A stretch of DNA of 64,000 bases from Beroe forskalii. Lineage: Eukaryota; Ctenophora; Nuda; Beroida; Beroidae. Under the pieces are notes generated by a model. That model searched no databases. It had not been told where the DNA came from and worked only from the letters and a program-made list of their open reading frames with translations. The position numbers and the translations under genes are program-made. Shown in pieces: positions 1-11,499 of the stretch (position 1 is its first letter; every line of letters starts with the position of its first letter). The DNA lies in contig WFMF01000023.1 in assembly GCA_011033025.1 (NCBI GenBank), positions 372,001 through 436,000 of the forward strand. The letters run 5' to 3'.

Positions 1-954
1 TAAACTTTATCTGAAGTCCTCGTTCAATTCGTCCTTAACGCTAAAATTTATATCCAAGATTATGGTTTTTCAATTTTTTGTTTTTTTCAATTCTCAATAT
101 TTTTAAAACCCGTGTTTTTTTTGGGACCTTCTGATAATTCCCCTTTGTTCTTTGGCCTTGGCCCTTGGGGCAGAATTTGGGGAAAAGGTTTTCCAAATCC
201 TTTCTGTGTTCAGCCCTTCCAAAGCAACGGATAAACAATAGCTTTGTGCAGGGCAAAGGGAAAAAAGGGGAGGGGTTTCAAATTATTCGTAAAACCCTTT
301 TATTTCCATTAATTTTTATATTTTCAATACCCGACCCAAACCTCTGTGTTTTTCATCCTACAACATGATGTTCTTTATTTTTCTTTTGTTTAATAGTCTC
401 ATTTTAAAAAAAGACTATTGGCTGGGGTTTATCCCCCTTAAAAGCATTTTACACCCAAAACCTGGCATTGGGGTTTTCTTCAAATCTTCCCTTTTTTCAC
501 ACCTTTGCCACCCCCACATAAAAGTTTTGGGTAGAGCACCTCATCAGTAATTCCGAGTGTTCTAGTTATTCATCTTGATTAGTGATGTCAGATGGTGTTG
601 CCAGATAGTAAGTTACATCTATCTTGAAAACATCTAAACATCACTGGTCGTGGTGGCAGTAAAAACTCGTGTTTTTATTGTTTATGATTTCAGGAACAGG
701 CGGAATAATGTAGGAGGAATAAAGAAGAAATGCAGTAACAACTACTTGACACCAGACCACAAAAACCCAGCACACACTTGTAAGTGAAATCCTGTACTGG
801 ATAAACACTACCAATTTGAGAGTTTGAGAGCTGGGACATGTTCATTTTATGTTCATCGGTCTGAAGATTTATTAGAAAAATATCTGTAGTTCATTTTAAA
901 TTACAGTTGTTAGTGTATCCATGAAACGTAAAGAATATTCGCGATCGTAAGTTC

Positions 955-1112
955 ATAAGATATGGAATACCAACTTCTGAATATAACTTACAATAAGATA
1001 TGGAAAGTCAACTCCTAAAGGAAATATAACTTACAATAAGATATGGAAAGTCAACTCCTAAAGGAAATATAACTTACAATAAGATATGGAAAGTCAACTC
1101 CTAAAGGAAAAT
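955..1112. repeat. Tandem repeat, about 43-nt unit
   Basis: About three and a half copies of a unit containing gatatggaaagtcaactcct. The copies are nearly identical, so the expansion is recent. Confidence 0.85.
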
Positions 1113-1127
1113 AACATTTCCCCTTTG

Positions 1128-1297
1128 CTAGGTCAGTCAAGCAACATCCTAATACTTTACTAGGTCAGTCAAGCAACATCCTAACACTTTACTAGGTTAG
1201 TCAAGCAACATCCTAATACTTTGCTAGGTAAGTCAAGCAACACTCTAATACTTTGCTAGGTAAGTCAAGCAACATCCTAACACTTTACTAGGTAATC
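1128..1297. repeat. Tandem repeat, about 33-nt unit
   Basis: About five copies of a unit containing taggtcagtcaagcaacatc, directly after the previous array and unrelated to it. Confidence 0.85.
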
Positions 1298-1563
1298 AAA
1301 GCTTTAAAGCAACACCCTTGATTGCCCTGGCTGGAATCCGATAGAAACTATTTCCATTTTATTTTGGTTATTAAGAATGGTTCAGCTTGCTTCCTATCCT
1401 ATGTTTCGTGCATTAACTCGTTTACTCCACTCTACCCCTCGTTCACCCCCTTTCACCCCTTCTTTACCCTCTTAACCCCCTCATATCACTATATTCACCC
1501 CCTCTATACCCCCTCCTCATCCCCTCTTAACCCCCTCATACCATTATGTTTCAACCTCATCAG

Positions 1564-4500
1564 GATCTGAGAAGTTAAAGGAGTATTACAGACAAGACCT
1601 GTCAGCCTATTACTTCGACAGAAACAGGGAGGCTTTTGACGCTATTGTTAACTACTATTTATCAGGTATTAGCTTCAATTAGTCGCTACAAGCAAATAAT
1701 GATTGAGTTAGTGACTAATTAACTGTAATTAATCATGGTGAATGGTAACATAATTATTTATTTGACCTATTAAAGCCGCGCGCGCTGAAACTTCACTATT
1801 GGAGGAGAGATGAGGTTTCGCGCGCTACGCCGATGTGTGGCAAATTGTGGCAAAACGTGTTTGGCCGTTAGCCAATAATTCCATATCAAGTCGTGTCTTT
1901 CATTCACCCATTTCCAAATATGTCTTAAAATCTCCTCCGATTTGCCCCCTCCTCAACAGACGGTCAGATCCCCTATCTCTGCGATACGATGGACGAGGGT
2001 CTCATCACCAGAGAATTTGAGTTTTTCAAGATCCCTCTCACCCCACGAGAGTTCGAGGAAGAAGAACATAGTGTTGTAGACGTCAGGTAACTTCAGTGGG
2101 CTGGTTGACATGACAACATCGCTTACCATGACAACAATCATGACAACTATCACTGTCTTAAAATTAAGTTGGTTGCTTTTTATTTTGCCTTAGAGCCAAT
2201 GCTCTTAAACCCACCACTTATCCCCTAGAGAAAACACTCGAGTAGGAATCTGGAAGTCTAGAGTTGGACAGTCTGATTAACAAGCCCGAGTCTTCGAAGA
2301 TAGCGGGACTTTACGCCATCGTGGACTGTTTCTTCATTCTCATTTCCATAGCTTTCTTAGGTAATCATATAATTAATGATATGTTGCTAATTGCACTGAT
2401 AATTAGAACAACTAAAATGAGGAATTATAATCCTCAATTCCAACTCATGATTCTCTGCAGTGTTGGAGACGGAAGGGAAAGTGAAGGATTTCTTCATAAA
2501 CCCTGAGAACAAGTACTATTACTACCTGTTCGGTATCAACGTCTTCATCATGGCTTTCTTCACTGGAGACTATATAGCCAGGTTCTGGTCGGCCACTTCT
2601 AAGAAGATGTTCCTAAAGTGAGTCTCTAAAATTAACACTATCAGCCACTGTTGACTCCATCTCAAGTTGTCAATGATATTTATTCAACTTGTCGATGCCA
2701 CCTTCAATTATTCCATATTTGAACTAATTGATACCACCTTCAGACAGATATTGCCTTGGATGGACTTGTTATCAATCCTGCCGTTCTATATGGAGCTAGC
2801 CATCATGGCCTACCACGGTCCCCAGGTACTTGCTGTGAAGATGTGACCATGGTAAAGTGTCGTGTTACCATGTTAACGTCTTAAATGTGCTTGTGATAGT
2901 TACTATTGTAATCTATATGGTATAGTGTCGTGTAACCATGGTAACGTACTGGTATAGTGTCGTGTTATCATGATAATGTACTGGTATAGTGTCGTGTTAC
3001 CATGGTAACGTGCTGGTTATAGTTACCATGGTAAAGTACCGTGTTACTATGGTAACGCGCTATGTTCAAATTAACGTTCCGTCATCATGGTGTCGTATCT
3101 AATCTTGTGTCTTATTCAAACTTTTCTGATTATTGTGGCTTACTCCTAAGAGTGCACTACTAGATAATGTAAGTTATAATTACATGCGACTGAGAAAAGA
3201 CTCTAATATCCGCGATTAAGCGAGCGCTGGCAGTCAGGCCGTCGCCAGGCCTTGTACATCGTACTGATCTAAGTAGGAGGCTTATTGTAATTAACTACTG
3301 AAGATGTGTTAGTGACATTGTTCTTTTACATATGGTTTAGACTTTAACGGACTGAATGGAGATTAAGCTGGGAAGCTCTTCAAATTATAGCACAAAAAGA
3401 GGTCCTGCTCATCACAATAGCTCCCCTGTCAGTACGAAGAAAAGGATTTCCAGAACCTTTACCCCTTCTTATCTAACACAAATTATTTCTAGGATTATGG
3501 AATGATATCCCCATGTTTTCTATTGCACACTATTACTCTATTATTTTAATCGCATGAAAAACTTCACCTCGCTTGGTATGGCTGATGAATCACGCGAATG
3601 CTGTGAAAATTAGCATTGACCAATGGTAACACTGCAATTTTAAATGCATCGTTGTGATTGGGCAAGATGCGTGAGCCAATCGCCGTGCATTTTGCAGATC
3701 CGGTGTTGCCATTGAAGGAAACTATCAGTCAATCAGCGAGCCGCATTTTCAAAAAATAATAATACCGCCATTTCATTTTATTTTGATAGCGGTCAACCGT
3801 GATACACCGTTACTATGGCTTCACCGATAATCACCATAGTTACCCTAGTAACGATGTTGAGTTGACTCTAATAGACTTTGTTGTTTTTGGGGTATTTGCT
3901 ATGAACTCTCGACCTTAGCCTGCTGTGCCCATTTCTTATTCTAAACTTTAAAATAACAAATAGTTTCAATAGTTAGATACTAATAATCCTTTTTGGGTGG
4001 CGATTAACCAATGAAATCGCTGCTCCGCCTAACGCAGTGCTCTCATTGGTGGAGCCAATGACTTTGTTCTCCAGGGCCTGAACATAGACCGGAATGAAAG
4101 TGCCGAGGTAAATATGCGTGTGGTAAGAAACCTCCTAATTACACCATATATGGAATAATCACCCTCCAATTATTCCTAATTTGGAATAATCCCGATTATT
4201 CCATGTGTGTGGTAAGGTGGAGTTGTGTTGCATGTGGCATGGACTGGGTGCGTGTGTTGCCGTTTGAAGTGTCACCCTACCATGGTGACGACATTGTCAC
4301 CATGGTAATGTCACCCTGTCATGGTGACAGTATTACTGCCCTAGTGACGGCATTGTCACTGTGGTGACAGTGCAGCTTACTGTAGGTTCCGTGTCCGTAG
4401 AACAGTGCATCAGTGTTGCTAAAGAGAAATCACAGACTTGAGAAATAGTTTAAGACAGGTCTTATTTGAGGTAAACTCATATCTGAGAAAGTTACGCATT

Positions 4501-7500
4501 TTGAAGTGGGATGTGTCAACAGTATCCGAATGTATTGCCGGATTAGGTTTATATAATTTGCTAAGAAGTTCATGGAGCATGCTAACTTTTAGCCTTTTTG
4601 ACTTTAAGACTATCTGGCATCAGCTATTAGACAGTTATAAGCTGTTCAGCACTCATGCAACCTGCTGAATCTCGCAATGAATATTTTGGGATTATTGCAT
4701 CAAACACGGATTCTTCGTTTTCATCGACATGAATATTTTGCTTGATGCTTTGATTCTATGTGTGGATAATTTGCTTTCCCTTTCAAATTATAATGAATCA
4801 AGCGTTAATCATTTTAGATTTGAGCTATAAGCATCCTCTTCGCTTTGTAAATTTGATTGAAGCACTAAAATCTGTTCAATGATTCGACTATTTCTATTGA
4901 TTCATTCTTTCTTGTAGCATTTTTTCAATGCCCGAACTTTTAATTCATCAGCGAAATTCGCTGTTTATACTTCATTTTGCTGCTTGCTTTTCAACTCCCT
5001 GCTTTGCTACAGCAGCACCTAACACTTATTCCATATTTGGTCTGATTGCTCCCCATTTATCCCATATATGGAATAACCCACAGAACCCCGCTGACAGTGA
5101 GTCTACCTCTGTGGGGGGCTGGTATGTCGTTCTCAGAGTCTGTAGGATCTTCAGAGTTATCCGGGTCTTCAAACTGGTAAGTTCTTTAGTTGACTCAGTC
5201 TGTAGAACTTTATCATCGGGTGGGGATAGTTGACTTTTCTAAGAGTATGCGACTTTTTACCCCCCGACTTTTTATCCCCCGACCTTTTACCACCCTAAGT
5301 ATCATGTGCGACTTTTCCCCCCCGTCTTTTTATCCCCATAGGTATAGAAATGGAAAGTGTCTTGTACAGTTCAACCATAAATCATGATATAATGTATAAT
5401 ATAATGTATAATGTAACGCTATTCAAATCACAAAAATTACATATAATTATGAACAATTCCACGAAGAAGTCTATCAGCTTGAGGGAGAGTATACTCCGAG
5501 ACCAGCTTCTGGATCCGATCGTTCCACTTCTTCCCTCTGGCAGACCCCTGAGCGTGTCTGTCGTAGACATTCCACATCACGAGAGGGAACATAGGATCCA
5601 TCTGCTATCCAGCCACTGAGAGTCCGATCCAGTTTGATTCGAAGTAGTGGAGGATGGGGAGCTCGTCTGGGAGGAAGGAGGTAGACAGAGACTCGTAGAC
5701 CAGTACCACATCAGAGAGAGAGAGGGACGAAGGCAAGAGCTGCAAGTTTCTTCACCCGCTTCTCCAGCCGCTTACACATGTGAAAGAAACAACTCTCCTC
5801 CCAAATCCTGGAAAGACTTCCTTTACAGCAAGGAAAGACCCGCTCTCATAGTCACTCAGGTGTTCATCGTAATAGCTGGATAACTACTGCCCTCAGAGGA
5901 CGCATTATATATGGTTCTGCATATGGTAAAACGAACATTGAAACCAGTGTCGTTTCTCGTTTAGTGGTCATGGTGTGACCCAAAGGTATATAAGTACCTA
6001 CCATGTTCATGATCCGATCCTCCTCCAAATGTGATCCAGGGGGGGTTAAAAGGTCGCAGTTCTGCGGTTAGGGTACGACTTTGTTTATAATAGGTCGCAG
6101 CTGCGACCTTTTATCCCCTTCGATTTGAGCTCATTTTCAATGGGGGATAAAAAGTCGCAGACTGGTAGAAGTGCGCCTTTTTATCCCCCTCAGAATACAG
6201 ATCAAAGGCAAAGCAGGGGTAAAAAAGGTCAAATTTGTATCAAAAGGTCGGGGGATAAAAAGTCGGGGGGTAAAAAGTCGCATCACCTTTTCTAATCGCT
6301 CTGTAAACTACTCGAAATTCTAAAATTCAATTAAAGACATATTCCCTGATTGGGTCCCAACATAATGTTATGTCGATTTCGGTGCCTGTTTTCACCACAT
6401 CCTGTCATTTCCAGGCCCGGAGGTCAGAGAATCTGTTGATTCTGCTGAAAGCAGTGGGAAACACCAGCACCGAACTATTCGTGTTATTTGTTATGGTACG
6501 TGAAGTCTCACGTTTCAGAAACTGGAACGGAATTGAACCTTGGTTATTTATCTGATTTTATTGAATTTGTTGCGAATAGAATGAGATATTAATCTCTTTC
6601 TACTTTACAATATTGAATTTGTTACGAATAGAATGAGATATCTCTTTCTACTTTACACCTTCCTTTCTCTGCAGGTATTTATGGTAGTTCTAATGTTTGG
6701 CAGTATAATGTACACTGTGGAAAAGACCACCAGTACTAAGGACACTAAGTTCACCTCCATCATGTCCGGCTGCTGGTGGAGTGTTATCACTGTGACAACA
6801 GTCGGGTGAGTTACCATGACAACAGTGTTATCACTGTGACAACAGTCGGGTGAGTTACCATGACAACAGTGTTATCACTGTGACAACAGTCGGGTGAGTT
6901 ACCATGACAACAGTGTTATCACTGTGACAACAGTTAGGTGAGTAACCATGACAACAGTGTTATCATTGAGACACCAGTCCGGTGAGTTGCTTTGACAACA
7001 CTCTTATCATACTCTGACAACAATTTGTTACTATGACACCAGGTCCGTAGCCAGGATTCTTTTCCGGGAGGGCCCCCATGAGCGAATCAAGCAAGCTGCG
7101 GCAGGGGTCTTATTAGGAAATTGGGGTGCTGCAGGATGAATTTTAAAATAAAGAAATACAGGAAATGTACAGGACGATATTTGTCAAAATTAGGCGAAAA
7201 ATACAATCAAATATAAACGAGCTATAGCAGTCAGAATAGATTAAGTATGTGCCACTATTTAAGGCAAAGTATATAATTATGACTATCAGTCAAAAAACTT
7301 TTATTCTAACTATTTTTTGAAATGGTACCTTTTCTTCCGAGGGGGGCTGCGCCCCCCTAGCCCCCCCTCTGTCTACGGGCCTGTATGACACCAGTGAATT
7401 AACATGACAACAGTTTTATCATACTTCGATAACAGTTTGTTACGATGGCAATATTTTAATCATAATCTTGATATCTAATTCTATACAGCAGGTGAATCCT

Positions 7501-9469
7501 TGTGTAGGTAATTATGATAAAGAATTTACATTTGTTTTCCTCGTAACCATGGTGCAACTGTTTGTTTTTACCAAAACTAAGGTGTTACCACCATGGTAAC
7601 CATGGTGTTATTAGTTATTATCATGGTAACCATAGTGTTATTACCATAGTAACCTTGGTGTGTCGTGTCAGGTATGGTGACTTGTATCCCGAAACCCCGC
7701 TTGGTATGATGCTGGGCACAGTGGCCCTCATGTTGGGCCTGGTCCTCATGGCTCTCCCAGTCACTATCATTGTAGCTAAGTTTTCAGACGAGTATGAGAG
7801 GAGCAAAACCCAATGATCTCCAGGTTTTTAAGCTACCAGTCAACTAGCAAGCACTGCTACAAGGCTAGTCAACTAGCAAGCACTGCTAAAAGGCTAGTCA
7901 ACTAGCAAACACTAGCCAGCACTGCTAAAAGGCTAGTCAACTAGCAAACACTTGCAAGCACTGCTAAAAGGCTAGTCAACTAGCAAACACTTGCAAGCAC
8001 TGCTAAAAGGCTAGTCAACTAGCAAACACTTGCCAGCACTGCTACAGGAATAATCAGCCAGCAACACTCTGGTTGAAGCTACCAGTCAAATCAGGGACTC
8101 CCAAGCTAAACAGTGCCCACATACCACTCGGCTATCTGTGATATACCAGCAACAATTAATCAGAATTTAGATTACAAAGCAAGATAGTTTCAGCCTCCTC
8201 CGTTCAGCATCTGAGAGCGACCAGAAAGAAATCTGCTGAATTCTTTGTCTTCTGATTCATAAGTTCTGCTGATCTTGAAATCTACCCCTCAGCAGACGAC
8301 GCTATCGCTATAAAACTTATATAATTTTCCGCTGCGGATGCAAATCAATTACTTTTTTTATTTTGAAGGGACCTATTTAGAAGATAGTATGGGAATTCTA
8401 TGCTCCAAACAACTCTAATCGTATGAGCGCTGCACTTTAATAATTCCAGGGTTCTCTTTTACAAAGCTGCTCCGCAGGATAAGAAATTAACGAAAAGCTT
8501 TACTTTATCAAGTTTATAATTTCTTAATTAAAAAACTACCTGCTATCTCACTCTTATGCATTACTATGGTAACACGTTACCATAGTAGCCTTTCCTGAAT
8601 TGCATTACCATGATAAAACCCGTTACCCCAGTAACCAATGACCCCTGTAACCCCAGTATGCAGTAACCAATGACCCTCACCCCAGTGACCCCAGTAACCA
8701 ATGACCCTCACCCCAGTAACCAATGACCCTCACCCCAGTGACCCCAGTAACCAATGACCCTCACCCCAGTAACCAATGACCCTTATCCCAGCTACCCCAG
8801 TAACCAATGACCCTCACCCCAGCTACCCCAGTAACCAATGACCCTCACCCCCAGTAACCAATGACCCTTATCCCAGCTACCCCAGTAACCAATGACCCTC
8901 ACCCCAGCTACCCCAGTAACCAATGACCCTCACCCCCAGTAACCAATGACCCTTATCCCAGCTACCCCAGTAACCAATGACCCTTATCCCAGCTACCCCA
9001 GTAACCAATGACCCTTATTCCCAGTAACCCCAGTAACCAATGCCCTTCACCCCAGCTACCCCAGTAACCAATGACCCTTATCCCAGCTACCCCAGTAACC
9101 AATGACCCTTATCCCAGCTACCCCAGTAACCAATGACCCTTATTCCCAGTAACCCCAGTAACCAATGCCCTTCACCCCAGTAACAGGTGCCCCCTCACCC
9201 CCCCCCTCTCCCCAGTAACCAATGCCCCATTTCCTTAGTAACCCCAGTAACCACCAACCAATGACCCTCACCCCAGTAACCCCAGTAACCAATGCCCCCT
9301 TCTCAGGTACGGGGACATGTATCCTAAGTCCCCTCTTGGGATGGTGTTTGGAACTGTGGCGCTCTTAGCCGGTCTCATTGTGCTAGCGCTGCCTGTTACT
9401 GTCATTGTGGCTAAATTCTCAGACGAGTACGAGAAAACTAAGATGGAGAAGAGGCAGAAATCCTCCTGA
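1564..9469 (+). CDS. Shaker-type voltage-gated K+ channel alpha subunit (5' partial, two alternative last exons)
   Basis: Forms a tetrameric voltage-gated K+ pore in the plasma membrane. Exons: 1564-1665, 1960-2086, about 2194 or 2246-2360, 2461-2617, 2744-2825, 4075-4107 (11 codons), 5084-5176, 6415-6495, 6675-6805, then 7672-7816 or 9307-9469. All phases agree except at the 2086/2246 junction, which meets an in-frame TAG (see findings). Read in order: the T1 tail (YYFDRNREAFDAIVNYY), S1 (IVDCFFILISIAFL), S2 ending FTGDYIARFW, S3 (WMDLLSILPFYMEL), S4 with regularly spaced arginines (VLRVCRIFRVIRVFKL), S5, the pore helix WWSVITVTTVG, filter GYGD, and S6. S6 carries PVT where Shaker channels have PVP. 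The protein ends shortly after S6. Missing: the T1 start and the initiation codon. Family assignment is very secure; subfamily is not. Confidence 0.93.
2880..3060. repeat. Intronic minisatellite with ccatggtaac cores
   Basis: Diverged copies of a unit containing gtgtcgtgttaccatggtaa, inside the intron after the S3 exon of the K+ channel. The core is the palindrome GTTACCATGGTAAC that recurs throughout the window. Confidence 0.75.
4270..4375. repeat. Intronic repeat with gtcaccatggtgac palindromes
   Basis: Several near-copies of gtcacc-atg-gtgac spaced 15-30 bases apart in the K+ channel intron between the 11-codon exon and the S4 exon. This is a variant of the same palindromic core. Confidence 0.6.
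6786..7020. repeat. Tandem repeat made from the pore exon's 3' end and donor site
   Basis: A roughly 44-nt unit, tgttatcactgtgacaacag followed by tcgggtgagttaccatgacaacag, is repeated about four times and then decays. The first copy is the coding end of the pore exon (VITVTTVG) plus its GTGAGT donor. The following copies lie in the intron and keep both the coding bases and the donor. Confidence 0.92.
7041..7383. mobile_element. MITE-like non-autonomous DNA transposon
   Basis: The ends are imperfect inverted repeats: AGGTCCGTAGCCAGG at the left, and a right end that reads AGGCCCGTAGACAG on the other strand. The 9-mer tatgacacc flanks both sides (7032-7040 and 7384-7392). This looks like a target-site duplication, although the host repeat contains similar words. 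No coding capacity. A related inverted, truncated copy lies near 46541-46775, sharing the stretch acaggacgatatttgtcaaa. Confidence 0.75.
7672..7816 (+). CDS. K+ channel alternative last exon A (filter GYGD + S6)
   Basis: The acceptor tgtcag precedes G TAT GGT GAC, which completes the split GGG glycine codon and gives GYGDLYPETPLG. S6 follows (GLVLMALPVTIIVAKFSDEY) and then TGA at 7814. It encodes 48 codons and is homologous over its whole length to exon B at 9307. Each exon carries its own stop, so they must be mutually exclusive terminal exons chosen by splicing and polyadenylation. Confidence 0.93.
7840..8045. repeat. Tandem repeat, about 37-nt unit
   Basis: About six copies containing aggctagtcaactagcaaac, just downstream of last exon A. 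They would lie in its 3' UTR or in the intron before exon B, depending on splicing. Confidence 0.85.
8575..9300. repeat. Pyrimidine-rich minisatellite before K+ channel exon B
   Basis: Dozens of copies of ccccagtaaccaatgaccct and shuffled variants run right up to the acceptor at 9306. Every unit offers a ccccag or cccag trinucleotide context like a 3' splice site, so the real acceptor of exon B sits at the end of a long row of look-alikes. Confidence 0.9.
9307..9469 (+). CDS. K+ channel alternative last exon B (filter GYGD + S6)
   Basis: The acceptor cttctcag precedes G TAC GGG GAC, giving GYGDMYPKSPLG. S6 follows (GLIVLALPVTVIVAKFSDEY), then a slightly longer basic tail EKTKMEKRQKSS and TGA at 9467. 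The exon is closely similar to exon A but differs in the outer vestibule (MYPKS against LYPET), in S6 and in the tail. Confidence 0.93.
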
Positions 9470-11499
9470 GTTTAGCCACATCTGCTTTTTATTGTGATAG
9501 GAACTTGACAGAAATCCTTGACAGAAATGTTTGCGTTTTGAAATGTAGAACAAGGTTTTTTAGTGATTGGAACTTGGAAAAGAGGCAGAGATTTTCTTGA
9601 GCACAACATGGCACATGTCCTTATTGAATAGATTGGAACTTGACTGGAAAAGCCCAGCACATCGAGTCGTTTGCTGTTATTCACTGTGGGAAGATGCTGC
9701 TCTCTACTCAGATTTCTGTTCTATACTTTTGCGTGATTCAAAAGCAGTTCATGTCTTTCCGATGCTGCTAATTTTCACTTTACTTCCTGTCGTGAACGTC
9801 GGGCCAGTCATAGAATCGTGATTATGCGAAATACAGCGAGAGAATTCCATAGCGAAAATCTTTTTAAGGCTCTGTGAATCACAGACTGTGATATCAGGAA
9901 ATATCAGAAAACTCCTAAATTTCTGGGCTGCTTTACTAGATTTAATCTAAATGTTAATGAAGAAGATTTATCTTGCTTAATCTCTGTGTCAGGTCCTTAT
10001 GGACTGTGAATTCATATTCAAATCATGGGTGTTTTCGTTTAGTGCGTGGAATTGCTCGATGGTTAAACCACCAATTGCGTTGTGGTCAAGATACCAACAG
10101 AGATAGGAGCAGAAGGAAGGGACTGTTTCTAAATAACCAGTTCCAAATCCAAGAATCAAGAATTCATGTTTTAGGACGACAATCGAGATTATTTCAATGA
10201 TTCAGATGTCAATTATCGATATGATACCCAAATGAGCTGCATTTGAGATTTAGAATTTTGTGTATTCACTTTTCAACTTTCAAAACGACGTTATTTGTTT
10301 ATTCACCTTCTTTTCCTCTAGCTGAACATTCAAAGTGTTACTTTAATTTTTGCTTTTAGGACTTTGATAATTATTTCTTATTCTTGTACCCACTTGTTTT
10401 TTAGTTTTGCATATTCCTAATTTTAACATTGATCACTGCAAACTTTTTTTTTCTTCTGGAATCAATTGCTGTGCTTATAAGATGAAACTGATGATGAAGA
10501 TGAAACCTGAAACATAAACTGAAACTTGTAACTGAAAGACTTTCCAATGCCATTTGGCCATTTGTTGCACATTTATCAAAATTACTGACAAAATTACGTT
10601 TGGATGTTTGACCAATGACTTAGATTCTAAGGAACTAGTTCCATCCTCTACAAATTTTTAAATTCCATGAATCGATTTCAAACTTTCCCTAATTTAAATA
10701 TATTCGTTATTTTGTTAAATTATATGTTTGTACTTGTAGTATACCCATATACCTTAATAGATAAGACATTGGATTCGAATGTGGATCGATTCATGTGACT
10801 GTTCCCTACCATCTTTAGCCGAAGTTTAAACGGCAGTGAAGACTGAAGCCTGGTACCCTGGTATTGGTACCCCGTTACCATGGTGTTGGTACCCCGTTAC
10901 CATGGCGATGAATCCACCCACTTTTGATGTCACTTCAGTCGGAAGAAGACTCCCCCTTAGTCATTGTCATGGCAACTGAGAAGACCCTCAGAGTTAGACC
11001 CACGCTTCCAAAATGACAGGTAATTTGTAATCGGTGGAGGCTCAATGAGTAACCTGATAGGGCCCTGACGTAGCATAATTTTATTGTTAATAAGCAATCT
11101 TGCTAGAATTTAAAATCACGATAATCCATGATTGTTGTAATTGTGGTTTTATAAACTTTGTTAGAGTTTTGCTTTCATTTTCATTAATTTAAATTCATAA
11201 CCTCTAAGCGTTCTCTGATAATAAAACCGATTTCGTAATCCTGTGTTCAGTGCCAAGTGATAGTGTGTTAGTGTGAAGCAAAAGCTATTGCTTTCTCCTC
11301 GCACCGATTTAAAATAAAAACAATGAGTATGACGTTTTCGAGTGCGTCAGCTCATTTACCACTTTTCACAAGCAGAAGAGAGTGTTAAATGCAAAACAAG
11401 CAGATTGCACTTCTAGACTGGCCTGCTCACTGTGTTTATTGTGCGAGTTGTAGTGTTATTATATTTGTTGGAATGGTGCTATTCTATCAAGGGCGTCTA
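9470..11499. other. Intergenic region and probable promoter/5' UTR of the MTBD membrane protein
   Basis: No coding exon recognised. A short stretch of duplicated ggtaccccgttaccatgg lies at about 10855-10905. The downstream mRNA could begin anywhere between about 10900 and 11499; a possible non-coding exon ends at the donor gtaatttg near 11020, but this is weak. Confidence 0.5.

Larger units (their letters stand above)
1..1563. other. Upstream/intronic DNA of the K+ channel gene, no exon recognised
   Basis: The first half of the T1 tetramerisation domain, which should precede the exon at 1564, is not found here, so the start of the channel gene probably lies left of the window. Two short tandem arrays occupy 955-1297. 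A pyrimidine-rich stretch at about 1425-1560, with many cccc and ccct runs, leads into the acceptor at 1563. The small open frames in this stretch look like chance. Confidence 0.6.
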
